NCBI GenBank assembly: GCA_009773415.1
Contig: WSNO01000006.1
Coordinates: 16,480-80,479, forward strand
Length of the DNA stretch: 64,000 bases
DNA from: Nitrospirota bacterium
Lineage (GTDB): Bacteria; Nitrospirota; Thermodesulfovibrionia; Thermodesulfovibrionales; Dissulfurispiraceae
Direction of reading: 5' to 3'
The translations under genes were made by a program, and so were the position numbers. Below, piece by piece: positions 26,484-36,043 of this stretch (position 1 is the stretch's first letter; each line of letters begins with the position of its first letter). The notes below the pieces were generated by a model that saw nothing but the letters and a program-made list of their open reading frames with translations, had not been told where the DNA came from and ran no database searches.

Positions 26484-29018
26484 TTACTTCACCACAATAT
26501 TGACAAGACGACCCTGAATCACCACTATCTTGACTATCTGCTTTCCCGCGGTGTGCTCACCCACCTTGGCGTCGGCAAGCGCCCGCTCCGTGGCCGCAGC
26601 ATCGGAAAGACCCGCAGGCACAAGAATCTTGGCCCGCAGTCTGCCGTTCACCTGAACGACCAGCTCTATTTCTTCATCCCTTGCCAGCGCGGGGTTCCAC
26701 GCAGGCCACGGATGTTCAAATACACTGCCCTGCTCTCCAATCTCCGCCCAGAGCTCTTCCGCAACATGCGGGGCAAACGGCGATATCATCAGCAGAGCAT
26801 TGCGAATCGCACAATTCAGCACGGCACGGTCCGCAGCGTGCTGGGGCGAAAATCCGGTGATTTCGTTTACGAGTTCCATCAGGGCAGCGATGGCAGTGTT
26901 GAAATGATAGTCTTTTTCAATATCATCCGTTACCTTCCGGATAGTCTGATGTGTCTTGCGGAGCAGCGCTGCTGCGGAAGTGTTCTGAAGAGCCGCCGGA
27001 TCAACTGTGCAGGTCCGCGCAGAACGGACAGCCTCAATATTTCTGAACACAGCAGCCCAAAGTTTATGGAGAAACCGGGATGCACCTTCCACCCCCTTGT
27101 CGGACCATTCGAGATCGCGCTCAGGCGGCGCGGCAAAGAGCGAAAAAAGCCTCATCGTGTCAGCGCCAAAACGCTGGATCAGGGCGTCCGGATCAATGAC
27201 ATTCTTTTTCGACTTCGACATCTTTTCGACGCGGCCGCGGGCAACCGGCTTGCCGCAGCGCGAACAGGCACCTCGTTCAACCTCTTCCGGGAAAAGCCAG
27301 CCATGCTCCGCACACTTCCATGTTTCCTTGCAGACCATGCCCTGAGTCAGCAGGTTTTTAAACGGTTCCCCCATGCCGACAATTCCAATGTCGCGAAGGG
27401 CGCGAGTGAAAAATCGCGAGTAGAGCAGATGCAGAACCGCATGCTCAATGCCGCCAATGTACTGGTCAACCGGCATCCAGTAGTCGGAATTGTCGCGGGC
27501 AAACGGTTCTTCTTCCCTTTTGGAGCAGTAACGGATAAAGTACCATGATGAATCGACGAATGTATCCATCGTGTCCGTCTCACGACGCGCAGGCGCGCCG
27601 CATTTTGGACACCGCACATTCAGAAACGAGGGAGATTCGGCGAGCGGCGATGCCCCGGCGCCGGTAAGTCGCGCATCCTCCGGCAGGATGACCGGCAGAT
27701 GGTCTTCCGGCACCGGCACCATGCCGCATGAGTCGCAATAAATGACCGGTATCGGCGTTCCCCAGTACCGCTGCCGCGAGATGCCCCAGTCGCGCAGCTT
27801 GTAATGAACGCGTCCTGTGCCGAACTTCTGCGCTTCCGCATAATCAATTATTTTCCGGCGCGCATCCTCGCTCTTCAGACCGCTGAACTGGGCGGACGCC
27901 GTGAGAATACCGTCGCCTTCAAACGCGGCGTCAGGCGGTGATGCTGCTTCGCCCTGCTCAGGCTCAATAACCACCTTTACCGGCAGTCCGTATTTCTGCG
28001 CGAACTCAAAATCGCGCTGGTCGTGCGCCGGAACAGACATGATGGCGCCGGTGCCGTATTCCATCAGCACAAAGTTTGCAATAAAAATCGGGATTCTGTC
28101 GCCGCTGAAGGGGTTGACAGCAAATCGTCCGGTATTGAATCCTTCCTTTTCTTCTTCCTTGCCGTACTTGGCCTTGATGGCGGCAAGGCCTGTCTTGTCA
28201 TCCGTCAAAAGCTCAGCCAGCGGATGCGTCGGCGCGATGCACATGAACGTTACGCCGTACAAAGTATCCGGCCGTGTCGTGAAAATGCGTAGCTTTTGAC
28301 TGCTGCCTTCAATGGCAAAATCGACCTCAAGGCCTTCGCTCCTGCCGATCCAGTTCTTCTGCATTGCCACGACCCGCTCCGGCCATCCGTTCAGTTCGTC
28401 ACAACCCATCAGCAATTCTTCAGCATAATCGGTAATGCGGAAGAACCACTGGTCAAGCTCTTTCCTGATGACTTCGGTATCGCACCGCCAGCAGCCACCG
28501 TCGACAACCTGCTCATTCGCAAGGACCGTTGCACAGTCAGGACACCAGTTCACGAACGAAGCCTTCTTGTATGCAAGCCCGCGCTCCAGCAGCTTGAGGA
28601 ATATCCACTGGTTCCAGCGGTAGTATTCAGGCGAGCAGGTCGTCACCTCGCGGGTCCAGTCGTAGCTTAGTCCCATTCGATTCAGCTGCTTCTTCATGAA
28701 CTCGACGTTTTCATAGGTCCATTGCGCCGGATGCACATTGTTTTTGATTGCAGCGTTCTCGGCCGGCAGGCCGAAGGCATCCCAGCCCATCGGATGGAGT
28801 ACACTGAAGCCCTGCATTTTTTTGTACCGTGCGATCACATCGCCGATGGCATAGTTGCGCACATGACCCATATGAATTTTGCCTGAAGGGTAGGGAAACA
28901 TCTCAAGGCAATAAAATTTCTTCCTCGACGAATCGGTATCGGTGCGGTGGAGCTGACGCTCCGTCCAATACCGCTGCCACTTTTCTTCAATCGCTTGAAA
29001 TTCGTACCGCTCTTTCAT
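26484..29018 (-). CDS. leuS: Leucyl-tRNA synthetase
   Basis: 844 residues. The class I HIGH motif appears as HMGH (about residues 49-52) in 'FPYPSGKIHMGHVRNYAIGD', and KMSKSKKN lies near residue 600. Zinc-ribbon cysteine pairs are in 'WCPDCATVL ... CWRC' and in the later 'CAEHGWLF ... CSRCG'. The CP1 editing domain lies between the halves ('TRPDTLYGVTFMCIAP'). It charges leucine onto tRNA-Leu. It lies six bases downstream of ccdA and 16 before lptE, in a long minus-strand run. Confidence 0.97.
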   Translation of the reverse strand: MKERYEFQAIEEKWQRYWTERQLHRTDTDSSRKKFYCLEMFPYPSGKIHMGHVRNYAIGDVIARYKKMQGFSVLHPMGWDAFGLPAENAAIKNNVHPAQWTYENVEFMKKQLNRMGLSYDWTREVTTCSPEYYRWNQWIFLKLLERGLAYKKASFVNWCPDCATVLANEQVVDGGCWRCDTEVIRKELDQWFFRITDYAEELLMGCDELNGWPERVVAMQKNWIGRSEGLEVDFAIEGSSQKLRIFTTRPDTLYGVTFMCIAPTHPLAELLTDDKTGLAAIKAKYGKEEEKEGFNTGRFAVNPFSGDRIPIFIANFVLMEYGTGAIMSVPAHDQRDFEFAQKYGLPVKVVIEPEQGEAASPPDAAFEGDGILTASAQFSGLKSEDARRKIIDYAEAQKFGTGRVHYKLRDWGISRQRYWGTPIPVIYCDSCGMVPVPEDHLPVILPEDARLTGAGASPLAESPSFLNVRCPKCGAPARRETDTMDTFVDSSWYFIRYCSKREEEPFARDNSDYWMPVDQYIGGIEHAVLHLLYSRFFTRALRDIGIVGMGEPFKNLLTQGMVCKETWKCAEHGWLFPEEVERGACSRCGKPVARGRVEKMSKSKKNVIDPDALIQRFGADTMRLFSLFAAPPERDLEWSDKGVEGASRFLHKLWAAVFRNIEAVRSARTCTVDPAALQNTSAAALLRKTHQTIRKVTDDIEKDYHFNTAIAALMELVNEITGFSPQHAADRAVLNCAIRNALLMISPFAPHVAEELWAEIGEQGSVFEHPWPAWNPALARDEEIELVVQVNGRLRAKILVPAGLSDAAATERALADAKVGEHTAGKQIVKIVVIQGRLVNIVVK

Positions 29019-29024
29019 GACACC

Positions 29025-29732
29025 TCACAGTTTTATGCCGAAATCAGGAAAATATCCCGTAAAGGTTCCGAGGGAATTCGTCAGAAGCAGGATTCCGAAA
29101 CAGATGAGCACAATTCCGCTCATGACGGTAATGACCCGCATAAAGGCCTGCAACTTTCTCGTATAAGAAAAAAACAGATTGAGCATCACCGTCGCAAGAA
29201 CAAACGGCACGCCAAGTCCGAGAGAATAGACTGCCAGAAGCGCAAGTCCGAACCCTGCAGACCCATGCGATCCGGCATACACCAGAATCGTTCCGAGAAT
29301 CGGCCCGATGCAGGGTGTCCAGCCGGCTGCAAAGCTGACTCCGAAGAGGAAAGCGCCGAAGATACCGGTGCGCCCGGATACAGGAAATCTTCTTTCCCGC
29401 ATCAGTACATCAATCTTCACAAAACCGATGACGAAAAAGCCGAATGCGATGGTCAGGAAACCGCCCGCTATGCGCACCGCATCCTGATACTGAAGAAACA
29501 TCTGTCCCAGCAATGAGGACGAAGCCCCCAGCGCAAGAAACACCGCCGAAAATCCGGCGATGAAGGCGCATGTTTTGCCAAGCGCATGCGTCAGGCTCCG
29601 CTGCTCGCGCAGTTCATTGACAGAAAGCCCTGTAATCAGCGACACATAGGCCGGAACCAGCGGAAGCACACAGGGAGACAGAAAAGACAGTATGCCGGCA
29701 AGGAAGGCAAGCGGAAATGAAACTTCATTCAT
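29025..29732 (-). CDS. ccdA: CcdA-type cytochrome c biogenesis / thiol-electron transfer membrane protein
   Basis: About 235 residues with six membrane helices. The two helix-embedded cysteines are in 'SFLSPCVLPLVPAY' and 'AGWTPCIGPILGTIL', the CcdA/DsbD-beta pair that passes electrons across the inner membrane to periplasmic thiols. It supports heme attachment to c-type cytochromes such as the multiheme protein at 37.6-38.9 kb. I use the ATG at 29730-29732, which gives the common MNEVSF beginning; an ATG three codons earlier (29741) is also possible. Both overlap the mogA end or nearly so. Confidence 0.9.
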   Translation of the reverse strand: MNEVSFPLAFLAGILSFLSPCVLPLVPAYVSLITGLSVNELREQRSLTHALGKTCAFIAGFSAVFLALGASSSLLGQMFLQYQDAVRIAGGFLTIAFGFFVIGFVKIDVLMRERRFPVSGRTGIFGAFLFGVSFAAGWTPCIGPILGTILVYAGSHGSAGFGLALLAVYSLGLGVPFVLATVMLNLFFSYTRKLQAFMRVITVMSGIVLICFGILLLTNSLGTFTGYFPDFGIKL

Positions 29733-30208
29733 CGGGCACATTCCGCAGTGCTGCCCTTTATTTTTTCGACCGCGTGGGTCAAAACATCAAGAATAACCGC
29801 AAGATTCTCCCGCACCGCCTTCGGACTTCCCGGAAGGTTTATAATCAGCGTCTGCCCGCAGACGCCCGCAACAGCACGCGAGAGCATTGATCGGTTCGTT
29901 TTCTTCAGACCCTCCAGGCGCATGGCTTCGGCAATGCCGGGGATTTCACGCTCGATAACCGATTTTGTCGCCTCCGGGGTGACGTCGCGCGGCGAAAGCC
30001 CGGTGCCTCCGGTCGTGAGAATAAGATCAACCGTGCCGACATACTGCAAAAGCTTCTTTTCAATCTGCTCCTGCTCATCCGGAAGAATGTCGTAATACCG
30101 GACTTCGGCAATCCCCGAAAGCATCCCGGCAATCAGCGGGCCGCTTTCATCAATGCGACGGCCGGCTGCGCCCGTATCACTGAGCGTTATGACGGCAACC
30201 TGAATCAT
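29729..30208 (-). CDS. mogA: Molybdopterin adenylyltransferase (MogA/MoaB family)
   Basis: 159 residues. The MoCF fold motifs 'LTTGGTGLSPRDVTPEAT' and 'LIINLPGSPKAVRENL' are complete. MogA activates molybdopterin with AMP before metal insertion. It overlaps the MOSC-domain gene by four bases, another family linked to the molybdenum cofactor. The tungstate transporter further on (39.8-42.1 kb) would supply metal for the same cofactor. MoaB-type proteins are close relatives and cannot be excluded. Confidence 0.92.
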   Translation of the reverse strand: MIQVAVITLSDTGAAGRRIDESGPLIAGMLSGIAEVRYYDILPDEQEQIEKKLLQYVGTVDLILTTGGTGLSPRDVTPEATKSVIEREIPGIAEAMRLEGLKKTNRSMLSRAVAGVCGQTLIINLPGSPKAVRENLAVILDVLTHAVEKIKGSTAECAR

Positions 30209-30696
30209 TGTTGAGGCGGCTGGATAGTATCCACGTCGTGGTAGTCAACGGGCTGCCGGAAAGAGACAAGGATTTCATCTCCGGTCTTAATCGTGCCGTT
30301 CGTAAAAATCCGGACAAAAATGCCTTCCTTCGGCATGACGCAATCGCCTGCCTGGTGATAAATGGCGCAGGGAGTATGGCACTCTTTTCCTATCTGGCTC
30401 ACCTCCGCGAGCACAAGCTGGCCGAGCCTGAGACGCGTGCCGACCGGAAGCGCCAGAAGATCCAGTCCCTCCGTCGTGATATTCTCGGCAAAATCGCCGG
30501 GCTTCACATCAAGACCCATCTGCTGCATTTTCCGCACGCTTTCAATCGCAAGCAGACTCACCTGCCGATGCGTATCGGACGATGCGTGGCCATCGCCGTC
30601 AATGCCTGAATTTTCCCGCACAAAGGCTTCCGCCACCGGCGTTTTGCGAACTCCCTTTGTGTCACTGACGTTAATAGAGACAATCTTTCCTTGCAT
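30205..30696 (-). CDS. MOSC-domain protein
   Basis: 163 residues forming a compact beta-barrel MOSC domain: 'GIDGDGHASSDTHRQVSLLAIES', 'PGDFAENITTEGLDL' and 'CHTPCAIYHQAGDCVMPKEGIF', which holds the conserved cysteine. MOSC proteins bind sulfur-carrying molybdenum cofactor or related ligands. It is translationally coupled to mogA (ATGA overlap), so a cofactor role is likely. The ATG at 30694-30696 has AAAGG seven bases upstream; a GTG two codons earlier does not fit the spacing. Confidence 0.9.
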   Translation of the reverse strand: MQGKIVSINVSDTKGVRKTPVAEAFVRENSGIDGDGHASSDTHRQVSLLAIESVRKMQQMGLDVKPGDFAENITTEGLDLLALPVGTRLRLGQLVLAEVSQIGKECHTPCAIYHQAGDCVMPKEGIFVRIFTNGTIKTGDEILVSFRQPVDYHDVDTIQPPQQ

Positions 30697-30751
30697 AGTC
30701 ACACCTTTCTTGAAATCTCTTTGTTAGAATACCATAACGTGTTGATAAATA

Positions 30752-31825
30752 TCAGTTTATAATCACTCCTCCGCCAAGAACCCGGTCGCCGTCGTAGATG
30801 ACCGCACTCTGTCCCGGCGCAGGAGCCCACTGGGGAACATCAAATGTAATGGTGAACCTGTCGCTCTCGACATTCACCGTTGCCGGCTCATCATTCATCA
30901 TCGAACGAATTTTTACTGACCCTCTCACTGAAGAATTACTGTCAAGAAAGGTTCCCGGCGGCACGAGCCACTGTGCATTCGCAGCCCGGCAGCTTCGGCT
31001 CAGCAGCATTTCACGGGAACCGATAATAACGGCATTCCGTCCAGCGTCAATGTTGACGACATAGACCGGCTTGCCCATTGCCGGCAAACGTTTGCGCTGT
31101 CCGATGGTATAGAAATGGATACCCTGATGCTGTCCGACCGTCAGGTTCGTCGCGGCATCAACAACGGGCCCGGGCTGACGCTGGGCAAGCCGATCGACAA
31201 AGGTGCCGTAATCACCGTCCTCAATAAAGCAGATCTCCTGACTCTCAGGCCTCAGTGCTGCTGCCAGGTTCAGCGCCTGTGCAAGTTCAATGGTTTCATT
31301 CTTCCTGAAACCGCCGAGCGGCAAAAGCAGCCGCCGCAGCATATCATGAGACAGAGCATAAAGCACGTAAGACTGATCTTTTGCCGGATCAAACCCTTTT
31401 TTCAACTCAACAACTCCCTGCTTCGGACGGACAACGCGCGCATAGTGGCCGGTTGCTATAAATTCTGCACCGATGGAGTCGGCATATTTCAGAAGATACG
31501 GAAACTTGATCAGTCGGTTGCACAAGATACAGGGATTCGGCGTTCTCCCCTCCGCATAAGCCGCAACAAACGGCTCTATCACCTTTGCGAGAAAGGCATC
31601 GCGGAGATTGATGATTGCGTGCTCAACGCCAAGTGTTGCAGCTGTCTGTCCCGCCTCCTGCACCGAAGCAATCGAGCAGCACGGGGCATTTTCATACACC
31701 GAATGCATCCGTGCCTCGTACAAAAGAAAACTGACGCCCACAACGCGGTATCCCTGCTGCTTCAGCAGATATGCAGAGACCGAAGAATCGACTCCGCCGC
31801 TCATGCCGACGACCACTGCGCTCAC
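30752..31825 (-). CDS. mnmA: tRNA-specific 2-thiouridylase
   Basis: 357 residues. The PP-loop 'GMSGGVDSSVSAYLL' is at 7-21. The catalytic cysteines are in 'TPNPCILCNRLIKF' and 'SQEICFIEDGDYG', and 'GHYARV' and 'DQSYVLYAL' are also conserved. It adds sulfur at C2 of wobble uridine in tRNAs for Lys, Glu and Gln. The start overlaps the PfkB kinase stop by four bases. No cysteine desulfurase gene is adjacent. Confidence 0.96.
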   Translation of the reverse strand: MSAVVVGMSGGVDSSVSAYLLKQQGYRVVGVSFLLYEARMHSVYENAPCCSIASVQEAGQTAATLGVEHAIINLRDAFLAKVIEPFVAAYAEGRTPNPCILCNRLIKFPYLLKYADSIGAEFIATGHYARVVRPKQGVVELKKGFDPAKDQSYVLYALSHDMLRRLLLPLGGFRKNETIELAQALNLAAALRPESQEICFIEDGDYGTFVDRLAQRQPGPVVDAATNLTVGQHQGIHFYTIGQRKRLPAMGKPVYVVNIDAGRNAVIIGSREMLLSRSCRAANAQWLVPPGTFLDSNSSVRGSVKIRSMMNDEPATVNVESDRFTITFDVPQWAPAPGQSAVIYDGDRVLGGGVIIN

Positions 31826-32730
31826 GTCAGCTCAATCCCTCTCTGCCGGAGGAATGTAACCAGTGTGGCAAGTTCGGGGATTCCGGATCGCCCCCCGAAC
31901 ACGGTGCACTTTAACGCCGCCGCCCCCGAGGCAAAATAGAGAACGGTTTCGAGGTCCCATCCCTGCAGGAGACCGGCAACATAAGCGCCATGAAAGACGT
32001 CGCCCGCGCCGGTCGTGTCTATTGCCTCAACCTGAAACGCCGGGACGTAGATGGAGCGAAACCCGTGATAGGTATAACTGCCTCGTTCTCCAAGCGTAAT
32101 GGTGGTCGTGCCCCAGCCCCGTTCACGCACTGTTTCCGCAAATGCCGGAGCATCGCCGTTCCAGCCGAGTCCGCGGGCAAACTCTTCGGAGCCGACAACA
32201 TAATCGCACAGGGCTGCAAGCTCCAGCATGCCGTCGCGAACCCGCCCTGCATCAAGCATCACCGGAATGCCCAGCTCTCTCGCTCTCTTTGCCGCCCCCA
32301 GAGAGACGTCTTTCATCAACCCGTCAAGCAGCAGAAATTTCACACCGCGAAAAAAATCGTCATCAATCTCGTCAGGCGTCAGTTCAGGCCCCGACGGTCG
32401 CTGCCAGAATATGGTTCTCCTGCCTCCGTCTTTCTCCACCGCGATAAAAGCCCGCTGTGACGTGGCGCCTTCGCGCTCAATAAGATAGGCAGTGTCAATC
32501 TGGGCCGTAAGCAGCGACCGGAGAATTCCGGCTCCGGCATCGTCATCCCCGACAACGCCTGCAAAACGGCACGGTATCCGAAAACGCGACAGGGTAGCAA
32601 GAGCAGTTGCAACCGGTCCGCCACCCTGAATCATCCACTTCATAACTTCTTTCTTGGTGTCCGCCTCAGGATATGCATCTACAAGGGCGATGAAATCGAG
32701 ACAGCACTGCCCGATACCGGCTACAACCAT
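31822..32730 (-). CDS. PfkB-family sugar/nucleoside kinase
   Basis: About 302 residues. PfkB signature 2, 'DTTGAGDVFHGAYVAGLL', contains the catalytic Asp and anion hole, and signature 1 lies around 'GGGPVATALATLSRF'. The substrate is not clear; the family includes ribokinase, fructokinase and adenosine kinase. It is the first gene of the minus-strand run ending in holA, with mnmA overlapping its end. GGAGG lies nine bases before the ATG at 32728-32730; the ATG at 32736 is only three bases from it and less likely. Confidence 0.88.
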   Translation of the reverse strand: MVVAGIGQCCLDFIALVDAYPEADTKKEVMKWMIQGGGPVATALATLSRFRIPCRFAGVVGDDDAGAGILRSLLTAQIDTAYLIEREGATSQRAFIAVEKDGGRRTIFWQRPSGPELTPDEIDDDFFRGVKFLLLDGLMKDVSLGAAKRARELGIPVMLDAGRVRDGMLELAALCDYVVGSEEFARGLGWNGDAPAFAETVRERGWGTTTITLGERGSYTYHGFRSIYVPAFQVEAIDTTGAGDVFHGAYVAGLLQGWDLETVLYFASGAAALKCTVFGGRSGIPELATLVTFLRQRGIELT

Positions 32731-32969
32731 GGTCATGTTCCTCCGCGCTTATGGGTAATAGAACGCACCCGTCATTAGTTCTCTGCCAGCAGGAGCAGCG
32801 AAACGTCACAAATGAGGTCCCCCGCCGTCTGTCTTTACAGATACGGCCGTCCGCATTCTGATTTTTCAGTCTATCACGAGCACGGCAGACAAGGCAAAAC
32901 ACTGTTTTTACTTTTATTTTTGAAATATGGTACATTTTAAGTTGAATTTTTTGAATAAGGAGAACAAGC

Positions 32970-33923
32970 ATGAAAAGACTGGTAATCGCGCTTTCCGCGT
33001 GTGCATTATTGATTGGTTGCGCCAGACCGGCAGACCAGACCGGCGGTCCGGTCGTCGCTACGGTCGACAACGTGGCGATTACGGCAAAAGACGTGCAGGA
33101 AGAAATGAAGGGGCTTCCGGATGTGGCGAAGCAGTTCTTTCAGGGACCTGAAGGGACCACCCGCTTTATCGATGAACTGGTGAAGAAGGAAATGCTCTAC
33201 CTTGAAGCCAGAAAACGCGGCATCGACAAAGAAAAAGATGTCGAAAAGCGCATTGAGGACTTCAAGAAAATCGTGATGATCAACAAGATGCTCGAAAAAG
33301 AGGTCGAAGCCAAAGCAAAACCGACCGATCAGGAAATAAAGGAGTATTACGAAAAAAACAAGGAAGAGTTCATCGAGGCGTCGCAGATCCGGCTGAGCCA
33401 AATTGTCGCAAAGGATGAGAAAGGTACCCGTGCAGCTCTTGAACGCCTGCAGAAAGGCGATGACTTTAAGGCTGTGGCAGCAGCCCTGTCCAAAGACGCT
33501 TCAGCAAAAACGGGGGGTGATATCGGGTTCTTCAAGCGCGGCGATCTTTCCCCGCAGCTTGAAAACGTCGCCTTCCGCCTGAGAAAAGACCAGACGAGCA
33601 TGCCGATTCCGATGAAAGACGGCATTCATATACTGAAAGTTACCGATATCAAGGGTAATCCGGTCGATTTTGAAAAGGCAAAGCCGGTTATTCTGCAGCG
33701 TCTGACCGTAGACCGTCAGAAGGCCACTTTTGACAAGTTCATCGAAGATATGAAGAAGACCTATAAAGTAGACTTCAAGAAAGACGAGATCGCCAAAATG
33801 ACCGGTGCGCCTGCGGTGCCGGCGCAGCCGGGAGCGCTGACCGCTCCGGTTGACAAGCCTTCAGAGTCACCGGCACCCAAGCCTGCCGACGCTCCAAAGC
33901 CGGCGGAAGCTCCTAAAAAATAA
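32970..33923 (+). CDS. Peptidyl-prolyl cis-trans isomerase lipoprotein (parvulin/SurA-PrsA type)
   Basis: 317 residues. The signal peptide ends in LIGC (Cys17). A SurA_N-like helical region (30-130) precedes a parvulin domain (about 140-232) with 'ASQIRLSQIVAKDEK', 'GGDIGFFKRGDLSPQLENVAF' and 'GIHILKVTDI'. The tail is Pro/Ala-rich. Such lipoproteins fold exported proteins in the periplasm. AAGGAG lies eight bases before the ATG. A strong terminator follows directly, so the gene is probably a single unit. Confidence 0.92.
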   Translation: MKRLVIALSACALLIGCARPADQTGGPVVATVDNVAITAKDVQEEMKGLPDVAKQFFQGPEGTTRFIDELVKKEMLYLEARKRGIDKEKDVEKRIEDFKKIVMINKMLEKEVEAKAKPTDQEIKEYYEKNKEEFIEASQIRLSQIVAKDEKGTRAALERLQKGDDFKAVAAALSKDASAKTGGDIGFFKRGDLSPQLENVAFRLRKDQTSMPIPMKDGIHILKVTDIKGNPVDFEKAKPVILQRLTVDRQKATFDKFIEDMKKTYKVDFKKDEIAKMTGAPAVPAQPGALTAPVDKPSESPAPKPADAPKPAEAPKK

Positions 33924-33941
33924 GATTCCTGGCGCATTCAC

Positions 33942-33980
33942 ACAGCCCGGCGAGAGAGCCTCGCCGGGCTGTTTTGTTTC
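33942..33980 (+). terminator. Rho-independent terminator after the isomerase gene
   Basis: A 13-base-pair stem (33942-33954 with 33960-33972) with an AGAGC loop, then TTTTGTTT. It lies about 20 bases after the stop codon. Confidence 0.92.
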
Positions 33981-34013
33981 CGAACCTCTGATATCCATGC
34001 TAAGCTTGTTCTC

Positions 34014-35225
34014 ATGAACAAGCGCCAGAACCAACTATCAGCCCGATCAATAAGCAACCGCTCTCATTATATGCTTCAGCTCATTGTCTTTTCGCTCGTC
34101 TCCGCGTCTTTTGCGAACGTTTACATCACTCAGCCGGTTCTGCCGGTTCTGCAGCAGGAATTCTCCGCTGATATGGTAATTGTTTCATTGAGCGTCTCTG
34201 CTGTTATCCTCGGCATCGCGATTTCAAATCTTCCGTTCGGCTATCTTGCAGACAAACTTCCTATCCGTCCTATTATTCTGACCGGTGGCATAATGGTTGC
34301 TGCGTGCAGCATTGTCTGCGCGCTGACGCATGACCTATGGATACTCGTCATTTCGCGTTTTCTGCAGGGAATGTTCATTCCGGCTTTGACGACCTGCCTT
34401 GCAGCCTATCTTGCAAAAACACTTCCCCTGGAACGATTGAGCATCGTCATGGGGTCATATGTATCGGCAACTGTGCTCGGAGGGCTTGCCGGAAGACTTC
34501 TGGGCGGCTGGCTTCATCCGCCGCTGCATTGGCGTTATGCATTCTTGTCTGCGGCACTGCTCATGATTATTGCAACGGTAATTGCCGTGCGCGGACTACC
34601 CGCTTCATCCGCACATGCGGACCCGCGGACGCAGACAGTCGGGTACCTTGAGCTGCTGAAAAGGAGAGAGTTATGGCCATTCTTTTTATGCGCGGCCGGA
34701 TGTTTCTCCATTTTTTCGTCAATTTTCAATTACCTTCCGTTCCGACTTGCCGAGACGCCCTTCAACTTCTCGACGGAGTTGATAACAATGCTCTATTTTT
34801 CCTATATCGTCGGTATCTTCATGGGGCCGACAGCAGGCCGCGTCAGCAACCTGTTTGGCAGCGGAACCACGCTGGTCGTCGGGGCTATCGTGCTCGGCCT
34901 CTCGCTGACGCTGGTCATGCTTCCCTGGATTGCTGCGGTCGCTGTCGGACTCCTCGGCATCTGCGCCGGCTTCTTTGCGGTTCATGCTGCAGCGGTCGGC
35001 GCTCTGAATCGACGTCTTTCCGGCGGACATGGCCGTGCAAATGCTCTCTATGTATTGTTCTATTATATGGGAGGATGGAGCGGCATTACTCTCTCAGGAT
35101 TTGCCTATCAGCAGGGAGGATGGACCGCAGTCGTCATTCTCTGTCTTGCCCTGCTCATCATTCCGCTTGCGGCAGGAATCGGGGAGATGAAAAGCCGGCG
35201 GAAGAGATTGTCTTATCCTGCGTGA
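34014..35225 (+). CDS. MFS transporter (YnfM-like)
   Basis: 403 residues with about twelve membrane helices. Near the first loop lies 'LGIAISNLPFGYLADKLPIRP', the MFS motif A region, and 'VYITQPVLPVLQQEF' is typical of the YnfM subgroup of putative drug or metabolite exporters. The substrate is unknown. No ribosome site is clear before the ATG at 34014. It ends 25 bases before a convergent gene; the gap and the start of that gene hold a GCCGGC-TATCT-GCCGGC hairpin (35230-35246) without a T-run. Confidence 0.88.
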   Translation: MNKRQNQLSARSISNRSHYMLQLIVFSLVSASFANVYITQPVLPVLQQEFSADMVIVSLSVSAVILGIAISNLPFGYLADKLPIRPIILTGGIMVAACSIVCALTHDLWILVISRFLQGMFIPALTTCLAAYLAKTLPLERLSIVMGSYVSATVLGGLAGRLLGGWLHPPLHWRYAFLSAALLMIIATVIAVRGLPASSAHADPRTQTVGYLELLKRRELWPFFLCAAGCFSIFSSIFNYLPFRLAETPFNFSTELITMLYFSYIVGIFMGPTAGRVSNLFGSGTTLVVGAIVLGLSLTLVMLPWIAAVAVGLLGICAGFFAVHAAAVGALNRRLSGGHGRANALYVLFYYMGGWSGITLSGFAYQQGGWTAVVILCLALLIIPLAAGIGEMKSRRKRLSYPA

Positions 35226-35250
35226 AAGAGCCGGCTATCTGCCGGCCTGC

Positions 35251-35607
35251 TCACCGATGATCTGTTCCGGGAGAAGCAGATTGAGAATCAGGCGGCAGGC
35301 TTTCTGCATACCTGAACAGCCCGATGGATACGACGACCGCGATAAACGCTATGGTGAAGGCGAGTGTTCTTCCCCGCCACAACCCGACAAAGCTTTGTAC
35401 AATTTCATTTGCGAGTACGGTGAATTTTCCGCCATAGAGTTCAAGATTGTGCCGGTACATCTTGGAATCTGCAGCAAAGTCCATAATGCTGTCGGAGGTA
35501 TTTTCAGACGTCAGATAAATCAGCACGGCACAGCTCAGGCCAATCAGCAGAATCGCGGCGCTGATGAGATGCAGACGCGTCCGGCGACGGAGAATCGAAC
35601 GTTTCAT
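35251..35607 (-). CDS. Small hypothetical membrane protein
   Basis: 118 residues, not recognised. A basic N-terminus leads into one hydrophobic helix (about 14-32), a polar segment (33-75) and a second helix (about 82-100), so the middle should lie outside the membrane. It follows the monooxygenase-like gene by 20 bases on the same strand. There is no clear ribosome site, so coupling is possible. It is plausible as a real gene because of its position and membrane layout. Confidence 0.6.
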   Translation of the reverse strand: MKRSILRRRTRLHLISAAILLIGLSCAVLIYLTSENTSDSIMDFAADSKMYRHNLELYGGKFTVLANEIVQSFVGLWRGRTLAFTIAFIAVVVSIGLFRYAESLPPDSQSASPGTDHR

Positions 35608-35627
35608 AGTGTTCAGAAACCGCTCTT

Positions 35628-35933
35628 TTAGACTTCCTGCAGTATCTTCACCTCAACGCTTTCCACCATGTCCTTGACCGCCTCCTTGTATGCAATCATA
35701 TGCGGAACTGCAAGATGCGCTTTCAGGGCCTCAACGCTCTGCCATTTTTCGATTATCGTCACGACACAGGCATCGCGGTGCTGCACGGTGATATCGGTCT
35801 GAGCGTCTGTTGCCGGTATATACTCAATGCAGCCCTTCTCAGCCCTCACCTTCGCAACATTTGCCTTGAAAACATCAATAAACGCATTCCGGCTGGAGGC
35901 TTTGACCCGGATCGATGCAAGTACATGAATCAT
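35628..35933 (-). CDS. ABM-domain monooxygenase-like protein (YgiN type)
   Basis: 101 residues forming a dimeric alpha+beta barrel of the antibiotic-biosynthesis-monooxygenase fold: 'GCIEYIPATDAQ' and 'VVTIIEKWQSVEALKAHLAVPHM' hold the conserved Glu-Trp and His. YgiN relatives oxidise quinols; others degrade heme. A good GGAAGG site precedes the ATG. The quinone link recalls azoR in this window, but that is only suggestive. Confidence 0.85.
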   Translation of the reverse strand: MIHVLASIRVKASSRNAFIDVFKANVAKVRAEKGCIEYIPATDAQTDITVQHRDACVVTIIEKWQSVEALKAHLAVPHMIAYKEAVKDMVESVEVKILQEV

Positions 35934-36043
35934 GGAGACCTTCCTTTCATTGCAGACGCTATGCCGATATTCATTTCACTATAGCAAATTGCCGCTGTCC
36001 CGCAAAAGTCCTGGTTCTCCGGCATGAGGTATACTAAGGGCAT

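Noticed and set aside
26430..27548. Long open frame on the plus strand across leuS
   Set aside because: It lies antisense to unmistakable leuS sequence and has no family motifs; it is a by-product of codon bias.
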